Shown: positions 31,263 through 41,640 of the stretch, piece after piece | Layout: the number at the start of each line of letters is the position of its first letter | Position numbering within the stretch: the stretch's first letter is position 1 | From: Cryphonectria parasitica EP155 | Taxonomy: Eukaryota > Ascomycota > Sordariomycetes > Diaporthales > Cryphonectriaceae | DNA length: 64,000 bases | Direction: 5' to 3' | Assembly: GCF_011745365.1 (NCBI RefSeq) | Contig: NW_024468914.1 | Span: 3,498,228 to 3,562,227 of the forward strand | Position numbers and translations under genes: made by a program | The notes under the pieces: model-generated | What the model was told of the DNA's origin: nothing | The model's database searches: none | What the model saw: the letters and a program-made list of their open reading frames with translations, nothing else

Positions 31263-34010
31263 AATGAAGAGAGAGAAGAAAGCAATTTGTGTTATGGCTA
31301 GTCGAAAGGGGATTGTCTTATTTTGTTTATTGTTTCTCTGCTAACGAAAGTCCTTGCGTATGCAGGAATTAAAAGCCCGCCGTGGCCAGTCTGCCCTCTT
31401 CGACGGCCTGGCCCACCTCTCGTCCGACCAGACGGCCTGGAATCACACGACTGTCGCGTGGACGGGAGAGATCGATGCACCATCGGATTTCCCCTCGCCA
31501 CCAGAGACCCCTCCTCTGACGACCGCCCACCTTCCCGGCCTGAACAAGCTCTCCGCCCCTGTTCCAGTGGACAAGGAGGAACCCACCAAGCCAGCACCGC
31601 CAACCCGCGATGGCCTGTGGATACCAAAGGAGGACATGCAGCGGCTTGAGCAGCAGCTGGGCCACGACAAGAAGATCAAGACGGTTCCCGTATGGCTGGC
31701 AGACGATGCTGATGGGCAGGAGGACGGCATCCTGCTCAAAGACCAGGCACGGTGGAGGCGCTACGCCGACCACGACCTCTATACGCTCTTTCACTACAAG
31801 ACCCCGGTCCCCTCGGATGGGCGCAAGGAGCGCACGCAATGGGCCGACTACTACCGCATGAATCAGAAATTCGCCAACAAGATCCTTGAGCTATACAAGC
31901 CGGGCGATATCGTGGTGGTCCATGACTACTACCTGATGCTCGTGCCCAGCATGCTGCGGCAGCGCGTGCCCCACATGTACATCAGCTTCTTCCTGCACTG
32001 CCCGTTCCCCTCGAGCGAGTTCTTGCGCTGCCTCCCCCGCCGCAAGGAGGTCCTGGAGGGCGTGCTTGGGTCCAACCTGATCGGGTTTCAGAGCTACAGC
32101 TACAGCCGCCACTTCAGCTCCTGCTGCACACGCATCTGCTCGTACCCATCCGATGCGGGCGGCGTCGAGACCTTCGGCGCCAGGGTCGAGGTTGGCGTCT
32201 TCCCCATCGGCATCGACGCCAAGAAGGTCGAGTCCATGGCCTTCTGTCCGGCCGTGGACGAAAAGGTCAAGGCCCTCCGCAAGCTGTATGCGGGTAAGAA
32301 GCTCATAGTGGGGCGGGACCGGCTCGACAGCGTGCGCGGCGTAGCCCAGAAGCTCATGGCCTTTGACCGCTTCCTCGAGCTGTACCCCGGCTGGCGGGAG
32401 AGGGTGGTGCTGATCCAGGTCACGAGCCCGACCGCCTCGGCCGGCGACGAGGAGAAGGACGACCCGGAGAACAAGATTGCCAGCCGTGTTAATGAGTGGA
32501 TCGGCCGCATTCACGGCACCTATGGCCATCTCGGCTACGACCCCGTCCAGCATTTCCCGCAGTACCTCAGCCAGGACGAGTATTTTGCGCTGTTGCGGGC
32601 TGCAGACATCGGTTTGATAACTTCAGTCCGAGACGGCATGAACACGACAAGTCTCGAGTACATCGTCTGCCAGCGCGACAACAACGGGCCCCTGATCCTG
32701 TCCGAGTTCAGCGGCACGGCGGGCAGTCTCAGGGATGCCATCCATATCAACCCCTGGGATCTCTCGGGCGTCGCCGACGAGATCAACAATGCCCTGGTGA
32801 TGGAAGACGAGGCCCGGCTGGCGATGCAGAAGTCTCTGCACGATCACGTCACCTCCAAGAATGTGCAGCACTGGATCGACTCGCTCCTCAACCGGCTGGT
32901 CCACGTGCTCGGCAGCTCCAAGAACGTCGTCTCCACCCCGCTGCTGGATCGCGCCATCATGCTGCAGACCTACCTGAACGCCAAGAAGAGGCTGTTCATG
33001 TTCGATTACGATGGCACGCTGACGCCCATCGTTAAGGAGCCGTCTGCCGCAATCCCCAGCCAGCGCCTCATCAATACGCTCACCACGCTGGCATCGGACC
33101 ACCGCAATGCCGTCTGGATCATCTCGGGTCGGGATCAGGCCTTCCTGACACAACACCTGGGCGGCATCAAGGAGCTCGGCTTCTCGGCAGAGCACGGAAG
33201 CTTCATGAAGCACCCGGGCTCCGACGAGTGGGAAAACCTCGCCGAGACCTTTGACATGGGCTGGCAGCCCGAGGTGATGGACGTGTTCCAGTCCTATACT
33301 GACAAGTGTCCCGGTGCGTGCTCAACAAACCACTTCCCTACTGACTTCTTCCCCGCGCCCTGGTTCATTATGCTGACTGGTCTCTGCTTTATACAGGTTC
33401 CTTTATCGAGCGCAAGCGATGCGCTCTGACCTGGCACTACCGTCTTGCCGACCCGGAACAGGGACCACACATGGCCGAGGAGTGCCAGAAGGAACTCGAG
33501 GCAACGGTGGTCCCCAATTGGGATGTGGACGTGATGGCGGGCAAGGCGAACGTGGAGGTCCGCACGACCTTTGTGAACAAGGGCGAGATTGCTAAGCGCC
33601 TCGTCAACAGCTACAACAGCGACATGAGCAACCTCCCCGGATCGGCATGCGAGCCCTCGGCTGCTGACGCTGACAAGAACGGCAAGCTGGGTTTTGTGTT
33701 GTGCCTCGGAGACGACACGACAGATGAGGACATGTTCCGGGCCCTGAACGGGGTGAGCGCCACGCCGGACCAGGGCGAGGAGGCCAAGGTACAGCCGGAG
33801 CATGTGTTCACGGTGACGGTGGGTGCCAGCACCAAGGTCACGCTTGCGAGATGGCACCTGCTGGAGCCCAACGACGTCGTCGACTCGGTGGCGCTGCTGG
33901 CTGATGTCGGAGCTAATGGGACGGGCACGGCAGGTGGGACCGCGTTGCACATCGGCGAGGTGAACCTGGCAGCTCTGAGCGCCGTCGAGGGGCACGTGCC
34001 GACGGAGTGA
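30474..34010 (+). CDS. TPS2: Trehalose-6-phosphate phosphatase (TPS2-type, GT20 + TPP domains)
   Basis: Three exons, 30474..31133, 31366..33313 and 33397..34010, give 1073 aa. A Gly/Pro/Ser-rich disordered N-terminus of about 200 residues (start MADQPGSGSG) precedes a GT20 synthase-like domain (PGDIVVVHDYYLMLVPS near residue 406; VRDGMNTTSLEY near 643). The phosphatase domain then has FDYDGTLTPIV (nucleophile region, residues 766-776), SGRDQAFL and CLGDDTTDEDMF (975-981). The intact HAD-type Asp motifs indicate it removes phosphate from trehalose-6-phosphate, the last step of trehalose synthesis. In this family the GT20 domain is usually structural or regulatory. Intron 1 carries a long GA repeat. 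The protein is cytosolic, probably in the trehalose synthase complex. STRE-like pentamers upstream fit stress control. Confidence 0.95.
31212..31258. repeat. (GA)n microsatellite in TPS2 intron 1
   Basis: A pure GA dinucleotide run of about 23 units within the 232-nt first intron of TPS2. It does not interrupt the donor (31134), the CTAAC-type branch point near 31340 or the acceptor (31365). Confidence 0.95.
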
Positions 34011-34980
34011 AGAGGGCAAGAGTATATGTGAGAGACAGACAGAGACATGGATAGACAAGACAATTGGGACATAGACTGGTTGGAGTTTCTAAAGGCAGGC
34101 AGGCAAGAGACATGGGGGAGAGACGGAATGAATGCATCGCATCGGATGGTCGGTCGGACGGTACGTACACGGCGCTTGCTCATGGGAACAATAGGGCAGG
34201 GAGGCTTGAATACCTGGGCTTCAATTAGGATATGTGAATGTGTGTATCTGTACGCGCGCGCCTAGATGGTCATCAGCGTTGATAGGGTGCCCACAAGATT
34301 CCGAGTTGAGTTCCTAAGAAGCATTCCCGCCAGGACAGAGAGAAGACTGGAGGGTATCCCAATTGATCTGCATGACGAGACAGTTGGCGAGTACAGACTG
34401 AGGAGCTTCGATGCTATAGACATGTGGCAGGATAGATAGAATCATACAGTCTGTGTGTCTCTCTGTATGTGTGTGTGTGTGTTTCCCTCGTGCTTTCCTC
34501 CTTGCTGGAGGTTTGCTGGTTTACTTCGTATGTCAGAACATGGCAGCAAGTCATAACACCCGTGTCTGCCATTGTTGTCGTATTATACCAGGGGCTTATA
34601 CTTAGCTCCTTGTTCTGCTGACCGCCTGCTTGTTTTCGGCACCGATAAGGCCGAACCGAGGGAATAAAAACGGCAGTAAGCCTTTTCTTAGTAGCAAATT
34701 GAATACTGGGAGAGATTGGTTCGAGAGGGAGATGAGAATACAGGGAATATTTTACTGTCAAAGTGGACTGACTGATAACACACGATATACATTTGAGAAA
34801 TCTATATCGATATACATGTATGTGTGTATTTATATGTGTGGGGGAGAGTGTCATGTTTGCTTTGTGTGTTTGTTCACATCTTAAATTGTCGCAGTCACTT
34901 TACAGGTCATCATTTGAGTAACCCCGGGAGCCAAACTGACCCATCAAGAAACTCCAACCATTCAGTCTGTTCCAACACCC

Positions 34981-35013
<33 letters not shown>

Positions 35014-35063
35014 GCTCAGCTCCTCTCCTTCTCACCTCCCCCACCCCTCCCATCATCATCACA
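34011..35063. other. Intergenic region between TPS2 and the FAD monooxygenase
   Basis: No gene is recognised. It contains GT/CA-rich patches near 34464-34481 and a CT tract at 34981-35013 just upstream of the monooxygenase ATG, probably in its leader or core promoter. Confidence 0.6.
34981..35013. repeat. (CT)n tract in the leader of the FAD monooxygenase
   Basis: A CT dinucleotide run, interrupted once by CCC, ending about 50 nt before the ATG at 35064. CT-rich tracts are common just upstream of fungal transcription starts. Confidence 0.85.
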
Positions 35064-36359
35064 ATGGCGCCCAAGCCCCCAAACGAACACCTCCCCATCG
35101 CCATCATAGGCGCCGGCATAGCAGGCTTAACCCTCGCCCAAGCCTGCCGCCGCCACAACATCCCCTTCCGCCTCCTGGAGCGCCACCCGCACGGCCACCG
35201 CCGCCAAGGCCACCGCTTTCGCGTCTCCGAGGAGGCCTTTGCCGCGCTGCGCGATGATGCGCTTGCTGACGACAGGGAGCTGCGGGATCTGCTGGTACGG
35301 ACGGCGCCCTGTCGGCGCAAGGAGGGGGTTGCGCAGCGACCGCCTCGGTTTCCGGATGCGAAGACTTTTGAGATGGATGAGCGGTTGCTGGCTAGGACGA
35401 CGGCACATGTGCATTCTGTGCCTATCGATCGCGGGTGGGTGCGGGCTGTGCTGGAGGAGGGGCTTGGGGATGCTGTGGAGTATGGGAGGGAGTTCCTGCG
35501 GTATGAGGAGAAGGAGGACGAGGGCGAGGATGGTCGCTGTTTTGTCAGGGTTTGGTTTACAGATGGGTCGTTCTTGGATGCCAGCCTGCTTGTGGGCGCG
35601 GATGGTGTGCGGAGTCTTGTCCGACGGCAGTTGCAGCCTGCGAGGCGCCTTTTGGATCTCAACAGGTGGATTGTCTGGGGCCGCACGCCTCTGGTGGCTG
35701 GTGCACATAAGAGCGGCGGAGACAATGATACTGACATGTCGTCGTGGCTTATGGCGGTCGACAAGGAGGCTGGTGCGCAGTGCGTCGTGGAGGCCATCAC
35801 ATGGGACGATGAGGCCAGGCAGGCCGCGGCAGATGCTGGGTTGTCGCCCTCGCTGCTGGGGGACTACTCCTACTGGGCTATTGCTACGGCGCCAGCATCA
35901 GGAGAACATGGGTTGCCGCAGACTGCGGAGGAGACGAGGGCATTTGTGGCGCGGATTACAGAGGGTTGGCATCCGCGGCTGAAGAAGGTGCTGGACGGGG
36001 CGGATTATGGGGTTGCGACTTGTATTCCTGTTGTGTCGAGTAAACCGGATATTGAGCTGCCCGTGGAGGGGAATGGGGAGAGGAGGAGGGGGAGGGTGTT
36101 GGTTACGATTATTGGGGATGCGGCACATGCTATGAGTCCTATGGGGCAGGCGGGAGGAGATCTGGCGATTCGGGATGCGGTGGATCTTGCTAGGGCTATT
36201 GCGAGGGGACGGGATGAGGAGGAGGGGGAGGAGCAGGGGAGGAGTTTGATGGCTTTTGAGAGAGTCATGGCGGCGAGGGCAAAGGAGAACCTTGAACGTG
36301 CGTTCTCGAACGGGCGTAGGTTCTGGGCGAAGGAGGGGTATCGTGAGGTCCATCTGTAG
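35064..36359 (+). CDS. FAD-dependent monooxygenase (PHBH fold), intronless
   Basis: A single exon of 431 aa starts at MAPKPPNEHLP; the ATG lies in ACAATGG and the in-frame upstream part is CT repeat. The FAD motifs are IAIIGAGIAGLTLA with the acidic strand end RLLER (residues about 12-40), LLVGADGVRSLVRR and IIGDAAHAMSPMGQAGGDLA. RAFSNGRRFW closes the chain. The family inserts one oxygen into aromatic or polyketide-like substrates using NAD(P)H and FAD. A short acidic insert (EKEDEGEDG) sits near residue 155. No signal peptide or C-terminal membrane helix is seen. The substrate is not predictable. No backbone synthase lies next to it, so a role in the distant NRPS pathway is unsupported. Confidence 0.92.
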   Translation: MAPKPPNEHLPIAIIGAGIAGLTLAQACRRHNIPFRLLERHPHGHRRQGHRFRVSEEAFAALRDDALADDRELRDLLVRTAPCRRKEGVAQRPPRFPDAKTFEMDERLLARTTAHVHSVPIDRGWVRAVLEEGLGDAVEYGREFLRYEEKEDEGEDGRCFVRVWFTDGSFLDASLLVGADGVRSLVRRQLQPARRLLDLNRWIVWGRTPLVAGAHKSGGDNDTDMSSWLMAVDKEAGAQCVVEAITWDDEARQAAADAGLSPSLLGDYSYWAIATAPASGEHGLPQTAEETRAFVARITEGWHPRLKKVLDGADYGVATCIPVVSSKPDIELPVEGNGERRRGRVLVTIIGDAAHAMSPMGQAGGDLAIRDAVDLARAIARGRDEEEGEEQGRSLMAFERVMAARAKENLERAFSNGRRFWAKEGYREVHL

Positions 36360-36958
36360 GGGAATGCTAGAGCTGATAATGTTTGGCGGGACAGGTAGAG
36401 ATGGACTATACATATTTGGTCGGATGGATTTATAAACTGTTCTTGTTATGTTGTGGTATTTTATTGGCTCATGAGCACGTGTGAAAGATCTTCAGTCGAG
36501 CACAGTGAGAAGACTATGAACACTATCAACTCAGATATAGTAACTACTGTGTCTCACCAGAGTGATTTAGTGTAGCATTGTATCAATTAGATAATATCAT
36601 GACTATCTTAAAAGCCAGTCTGAGGCCATGCTTGAATAATTTTGTGGTGGTATCTGGTTGCATGTCATCACTCCTCCCTCCAACACCAACTAAGAACTTC
36701 CAATGACAGGTAGTACACATCAAGACTTGACCCAGCATTAGCTGATCTTGAAGCTCGGCTGATCAAGAGGCTGGATCGCCCGGACTAATGGCTCAAGCAT
36801 ATAGGCCAAAGTGCTTAGTGAAGAGTAAGTAGCGTTGGTGGCTAAAGTAAGTGATTGGTGCGCAAGATTCATTTTGTCGGACTGGATCGGTTTTCTTATT
36901 TCTTCTGGCCCCCCGGCCCGGGCGGGTGGGCGTCTGTGGCCGTACCGTCGCTGACAGG
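36360..36958. other. Intergenic region
   Basis: The 3' flank of the monooxygenase, with no recognised gene. Confidence 0.6.
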
Positions 36959-37201
36959 ATGGTAAGTGGAATTATTCATATTGTGGTGAAGAAGAAGATG
37001 ATAATGATGGTGGTGGTGACACCTTGGCTACTGCGGCTGACTTCTTTTTCTGCATATTAGGCACGGTGGTTCAATTATAGCGCGGGCAAGTACTGGGCCG
37101 AGAAACTTTGGGCCAATGGGGATATTACAAAGTATTCCACCGACGAAGATGTGTCTGACCATATCATCGAGGTGTCAGAAGAGGAGGATTCAGAGGGGTG
37201 A
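36959..37201 (+). CDS. Candidate spliced microprotein (47 aa), function unknown
   Basis: ATG at 36959-36961 is followed directly by a GTAAGT donor. The 99-nt intron (36962-37060) ends in a GGCTGAC branch point, a pyrimidine tract and TATTAG. Exon 2 (37061..37201) reads ARWFNYSAGKYWAEKLWANG, then an acidic end with HIIEVSEEEDSEG and TGA. The intron signals are as good as any in this window, and the peptide composition is protein-like: an aromatic/basic front and an acidic tail. I recognise no family. The exon could also be the surviving last exon of a larger decayed gene, since the frame before the ATG is open for some distance (VCGRTVADRM). Confidence 0.4.
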
Positions 37202-38050
37202 AGGACAAAGAGGTTAGCGATGGGGCGGTGGAACAGGTTGTTGTTACTTTTGAACGACTCCAAGACAGAGGATTTCTGATTATTGGACGACGAACAAGAC
37301 TTCTTTTGATAATGCATCATACCAAAGTCAATCGTTGTCATCTCTTGGAGCGAGGACGGCGCCCCTGGACTTCTGTAACTGTACTCACCACTTTCCTACT
37401 GTCTCGTCAATACTGACCGACGTGCTGAGTTTCTACCAAACAAACAGCCAATGAAATCATGTGTAACATGGATATACTCCTGCATGAGGTGGGTGGACAT
37501 CTCTCTGGCCCATGGCCACTCCTCTTTATGGGACATCCCAACGCAGACTCATTTCCTATGTCCTCAGAGAGAGACGCGATGCGTCTGACAAGGCCCTTGA
37601 CGATAAGTTTGTAGAAGGACACGCTGCGCAAACCTCTGCGAGATACTTTCTGCGGTCTGTGAGTAATCAAGACGAGACCGATTGGAGTCTGTCAGTCGGT
37701 GAAGAACTGTTAGTCTCTGAGGATTTCTGAAGATTACTAGTTTCATCAATAGCTCCACTCATCACTTCGACAAGCTGACTTCTCTTGTTGGGGCATGGAC
37801 AGTGTATGAATTGGGTCATGGGCTGAACGGCACGCGCACCCGGGACGATCCTCAGTGGGTACAGCTGTGGACACAGGTATGGGCGCAAAATCGGGGGATG
37901 CCAGACTGTGGGATGGGTCTTCCCGCAGGACTTTACTTTCTTTTGTCTAGACTCACGTAAAACAGTTCGGAAGATCCGTCGGTGGATGAAGCAGTCATTG
38001 CAATAGACCGCTCACATAAGAGTGTCTTGGGCTCTGAAAACCATCGTCGC

Positions 38051-38080
38051 AGGAGGAGGAGGAGGAGGAGGAGGAGGAGG
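38051..38080. repeat. (AGG)n trinucleotide repeat
   Basis: About ten units of AGG/GGA in non-coding DNA. Confidence 0.9.
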
Positions 38081-39435
38081 CTCAAAATCGATTTCATGGG
38101 GGAAAAGACGAGGCCAAGTAAAATAACTGGGCTAGATAAAAAATGCCATACTATCTACACATACAGTAGTACCACCTTACCGAACAGGGGCCTGCAGCAG
38201 TAAGATTTTGTGAATCCTTGGTAGCGAGCTGCGTGCATCCAAGATAGATATGCAAATGAGAAGAAAGAGACAGCAAAAAAAAAACCCTCCGATTCCCACG
38301 GGGCACTGAGGTGGAACCATCTCGGTTGTGGGGGGGGGGGGGGCGGCTGTCTTGCAGCAAGCAGCACCAGAGTTTTTGAGTTTCTGGGTTGATGATCAAA
38401 GGAAACGGCCGGATCTGCAGCCACCACAACAGCCCACTGATTACGAGAGGGGGTAGCAGGGCGAGAAATGACGCGTGGCGTACTGTTATCAATATGTTAA
38501 GAAAAACATGTTAAAGTTGTACATAGCACGTGAGTGAGTGATTTCCTGCGAGACCCGAGCAAGGGGGGGGGGAGGAAGAAGAAAAGAAGAAGAAAAGAAG
38601 GAAAACGAAGGGAAGAATGAAAGAAAAAAAGCAGGGAACAAACCCACCGAGATCGACAGGGCTTAAGCCCGCCCAGAGATCGATCTACATAGTACATGAT
38701 AGCAGCTGCCTGCCCAGCTGCCCTGGGAATGGTACCATACTATAGTGATGTTGTGAATCAGAAGGAAGAGACACAGATAAAAAGTATCCAGTGTGGACGT
38801 GTGGGAGTGAGACATTATCGCAAATCAAGCCCACCTGAGCAACACTCGGCCGAAGTAGCCCTGCGACTGGGCATTGTTCCAGCTAACCCTGAGGTGTGGT
38901 GGCTGACTTGTGTTGTTGGTGTTGGTCTCCAATTAAACCAGCCCACTTCCGGGGAGTTGACGGTTCCTCTTCCCGCTGCACATTTGTGGCCGCAATCGTA
39001 CTAGGAGAGACAGGACGGCCCCATGTGGACTTGCTCGGCGTTTGAAAGCTGTTAATGGAGGACGTTACCGCTGCGTCCGGGATCCACATCCTCAACATGG
39101 TTGTGTATTCCTTAAACCTCGCAGAGGTGGTGCGGGCTGGGGGGGCAGTCGAGATTTTGTGAGCCATGCATGCACGCTCTCAAGGCACACACAGCCCTTA
39201 GTCGCGCCAACTCTCTCCATGCAAACTTGGTCACGCCAACTCTTTCCCACCATGATCTGCTTCCTGCTTCCTTCTTCTTATCATACTGCAAGCTTGTGTC
39301 TTGTCTGAAAAGGGAAAAAAAAAGGAGCAGCGCTCTCTCTTTGTGAGGTAGACACACACTTACAGTTACACCCGACACGCACTGAACTCATTCTGGAGGA
39401 CGACGGAGAGGGGCCTGAACCAAGTACAACCGAAA

Positions 39436-39498
39436 TACACAAACACATACACACACACGCACGCACACACAAACACACACACACACTCGCGCGCGCTC
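39436..39498. repeat. (CA)n-rich tract upstream of the methyltransferase gene
   Basis: Imperfect CA/CG dinucleotide run about 190-250 nt before the ATG at 39687, probably in the promoter or 5' leader. Confidence 0.85.
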
Positions 39499-39686
39499 TC
39501 TCATAGTCAACTCATACATTCTCTCGGTTGATATAGATATACTCACATACATATGCTCACATATACTGTACACACAGATATATGTACATGTATGCTGTAT
39601 ATCACCAGATTGCATTTATGTGGTCCCTGACTCCCTGTTGAGATCTTCTCTCTCTTCCAACCCCACTCACAATCCTTCCTCTCACC

Positions 39687-40901
39687 ATGTCGACGTCGAC
39701 AGGCACATCCGGCACCTCCGGCACCTCCAGTAGCCGGAGCACACGGAGCAGTCACAGTCTCCCGCCCATCACCAAAAAGGCCGGCAGGATATACCTAGAC
39801 ACCACAGGTGCCGTTGTGGCCTACCCATTTCCCATCGACCTAGCCGAGACCCACAGGGAGATCATGTTGTCACAGCTCAACACAACCATCTTCGGCTCCC
39901 TCATTCTGACAGAGGATCTCATCCTCGGCGAAGACAATCCTCCGCCCCGCCGTGTGCTCGAGGTGTGCTGCGACACAGGCTGGTGGAGCGCCGCACTGCA
40001 CCAGCAGCTGCAGGAGAGAGACAGGCCAGTAGACGACGACGACCATCACGACGATCACCACCAGGCAACGGAATTTGTGGGCCTGGACATCAAGCCGCCC
40101 CCGCCTGACGCTGAGACGTGCTATGAAGGGATGGGCATGACGTGGGAGTATGTGCAACATGATGTCAACGATACGCCGTGGCCACTTCCCGATAACTCGT
40201 TTGATCTGGTCATGATTCGCAATGTCGCGCTTGCTTTGGACTCGAGTAAGTACTCGCAGCTTGTGCAGGAATACGTGCGTGTGCTGCGACCTGGCGGCAC
40301 ACTCGAGCTGTGGGAGCACGACTACAACATCCGGTCGATGCGACCCAGCATTCAACAGCGGCAGCAGCAGCAGAACCACGCTGGTGGAGGGGATCAAAGC
40401 AAACTCGACAAGTTGGGACTGTACCCCATTTCCGAAAGCAGGGACTTCGGTCCAGCCAGCAACGCCTGCGTGGCCGAGTACAACGCCTGGATCAAAACCG
40501 CCCTGGCCGATCTACACCTCCCCACCATGCCGTGCAGCTACATCGAGACCATGTTCAGCGGCCACCTGGTCGAAGGCTCCGAAGACCTGGACATGATGCG
40601 CGTCGAGCGGGTAGCCGTACCGTTTGGTGGTGCCGAGGGCGGTGTCAGCTGGGAGCAGCAGCAGAACATGGGAGGTCCGCGTATCCTGACTGCCGAGCAG
40701 GAGGTTGTGCGGCGCACGGCGTTGGAAGGGTTTGTTGGCATGGTAGAGGCATTTGAACCGCTGCTTCGGGCTGGGGGTGAGCTGTCGCAGGTGGCATGGG
40801 AAGATTGGATAGGGAAGGCGCGGAAGGACTGGCTGCAGGATGGTGGGTTTGGACTGGGAGAATGTCTTGAGTTTGGCGTTTGGAGCTTGAGAAAGAAGTG
40901 A
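39687..40901 (+). CDS. SAM-dependent methyltransferase (class I), intronless
   Basis: A 404-aa single-exon protein. A Ser/Thr/Gly-rich leader (residues 1-25) precedes a class-I methyltransferase fold. Motif I is RRVLEVCCDTGWWSAAL (residues 89-104), with Cys-Cys and Asp where many family members have glycines. FVGLDIKPPP is the acidic strand-2 end, then WPLPDNSFDLVMIRNVALAL and VRVLRPGGTLELWEHDYNIR follow, as in fungal Methyltransf_25-type proteins. A His/Asp-rich insert (DDDDHHDDHHQ) lies between motif I and strand 2. LEFGVWSLRKK ends the protein. The substrate (small molecule or protein) is not evident. No targeting signal is seen, so it is likely cytosolic. Confidence 0.85.
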   Translation: MSTSTGTSGTSGTSSSRSTRSSHSLPPITKKAGRIYLDTTGAVVAYPFPIDLAETHREIMLSQLNTTIFGSLILTEDLILGEDNPPPRRVLEVCCDTGWWSAALHQQLQERDRPVDDDDHHDDHHQATEFVGLDIKPPPPDAETCYEGMGMTWEYVQHDVNDTPWPLPDNSFDLVMIRNVALALDSSKYSQLVQEYVRVLRPGGTLELWEHDYNIRSMRPSIQQRQQQQNHAGGGDQSKLDKLGLYPISESRDFGPASNACVAEYNAWIKTALADLHLPTMPCSYIETMFSGHLVEGSEDLDMMRVERVAVPFGGAEGGVSWEQQQNMGGPRILTAEQEVVRRTALEGFVGMVEAFEPLLRAGGELSQVAWEDWIGKARKDWLQDGGFGLGECLEFGVWSLRKK

Positions 40902-41624
40902 AAGTGTTAGTCAAGGTGGAGTGTAGGAGGAGGAGGAGAAGACGAGGGTAGAGGCTGGCACGCGTAAGATGCCCTCCCTCCGTCGTCGATACCAGGACCA
41001 TATCACACTCATCTCGTCCTTGGTGAGCTGTCGATGTGTTCATCATGCGATTCAAGCCGGCGACCCCTGAAGCGCTTTTTGGGCCGTTCAGGCTCGTGGA
41101 TGGAGCAAGAGCAAGTCTCACCATCATATCTGGAGGATGAAGAAGCTCGGGTCTGGAGTTTTGTCAGACAATTGAGTAAGCAGGTACAAAGGGACCAGGG
41201 CTCTTACCCTATTATGCTGGGGCCTTGCGGGAAGAGGCTACATTAGGGACTGCGCTACAGAAGGAACGAAGGCAAGAATGAAGAAGGAAAGAAGCCATGT
41301 CAGGCTGGCTGCAGCCTTCTCAGGTTAGGCAAGGTAGGTGCTGTCTAGCACGCACGGGCTAGTGAGTTACTGGCCTGCCGTGCAGATGACATTCTACCAT
41401 CTACGCCTACAGTACACAAGGCTCATGGGTGGTCATCAGAGGAGCAGAACCAACGTTTTCCTTCCTGCTCAGAGAACTCGTAGTCTATGATTACTGTGGA
41501 GGTAGGCTAAAGGGGAGGCTGAGGACGTTGAAGAGATTCACAACCATTTATTTACAACTGAACAGCAGTGAATGTTACATTGGCAATGACAAGGAACGTT
41601 CATCGGGAAGGCTACATACATATT

Positions 41625-41640
41625 CCCCCCCCCCCCCCCC
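41625..41640. repeat. Poly-C run
   Basis: Sixteen consecutive C residues in non-coding DNA, probably a mutation hotspot or a base-count uncertainty. Confidence 0.9.

Larger units (their letters stand above)
37202..39686. other. Region with possible gene remnants and low-complexity DNA
   Basis: Protein-like stretches without a complete model occur at 37570-37730 (ending NQDETDWSLSVGEELLVSED) and, in another frame, at 37733-37960 (HFDKLTSLVGAWTVYELGHG). They may be parts of one frameshifted relic. The rest holds a GGA repeat (38051-38080), a G run (38330-38343), purine-rich tracts (38569-38635) and the CA-rich leader of the methyltransferase gene (39436-39498). Confidence 0.35.

Noticed and set aside
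40645..41127. Minus-strand 160-aa frame overlapping the methyltransferase 3' end
   Set aside because: No family resemblance; Ser/Pro/Leu-rich antisense artefact.
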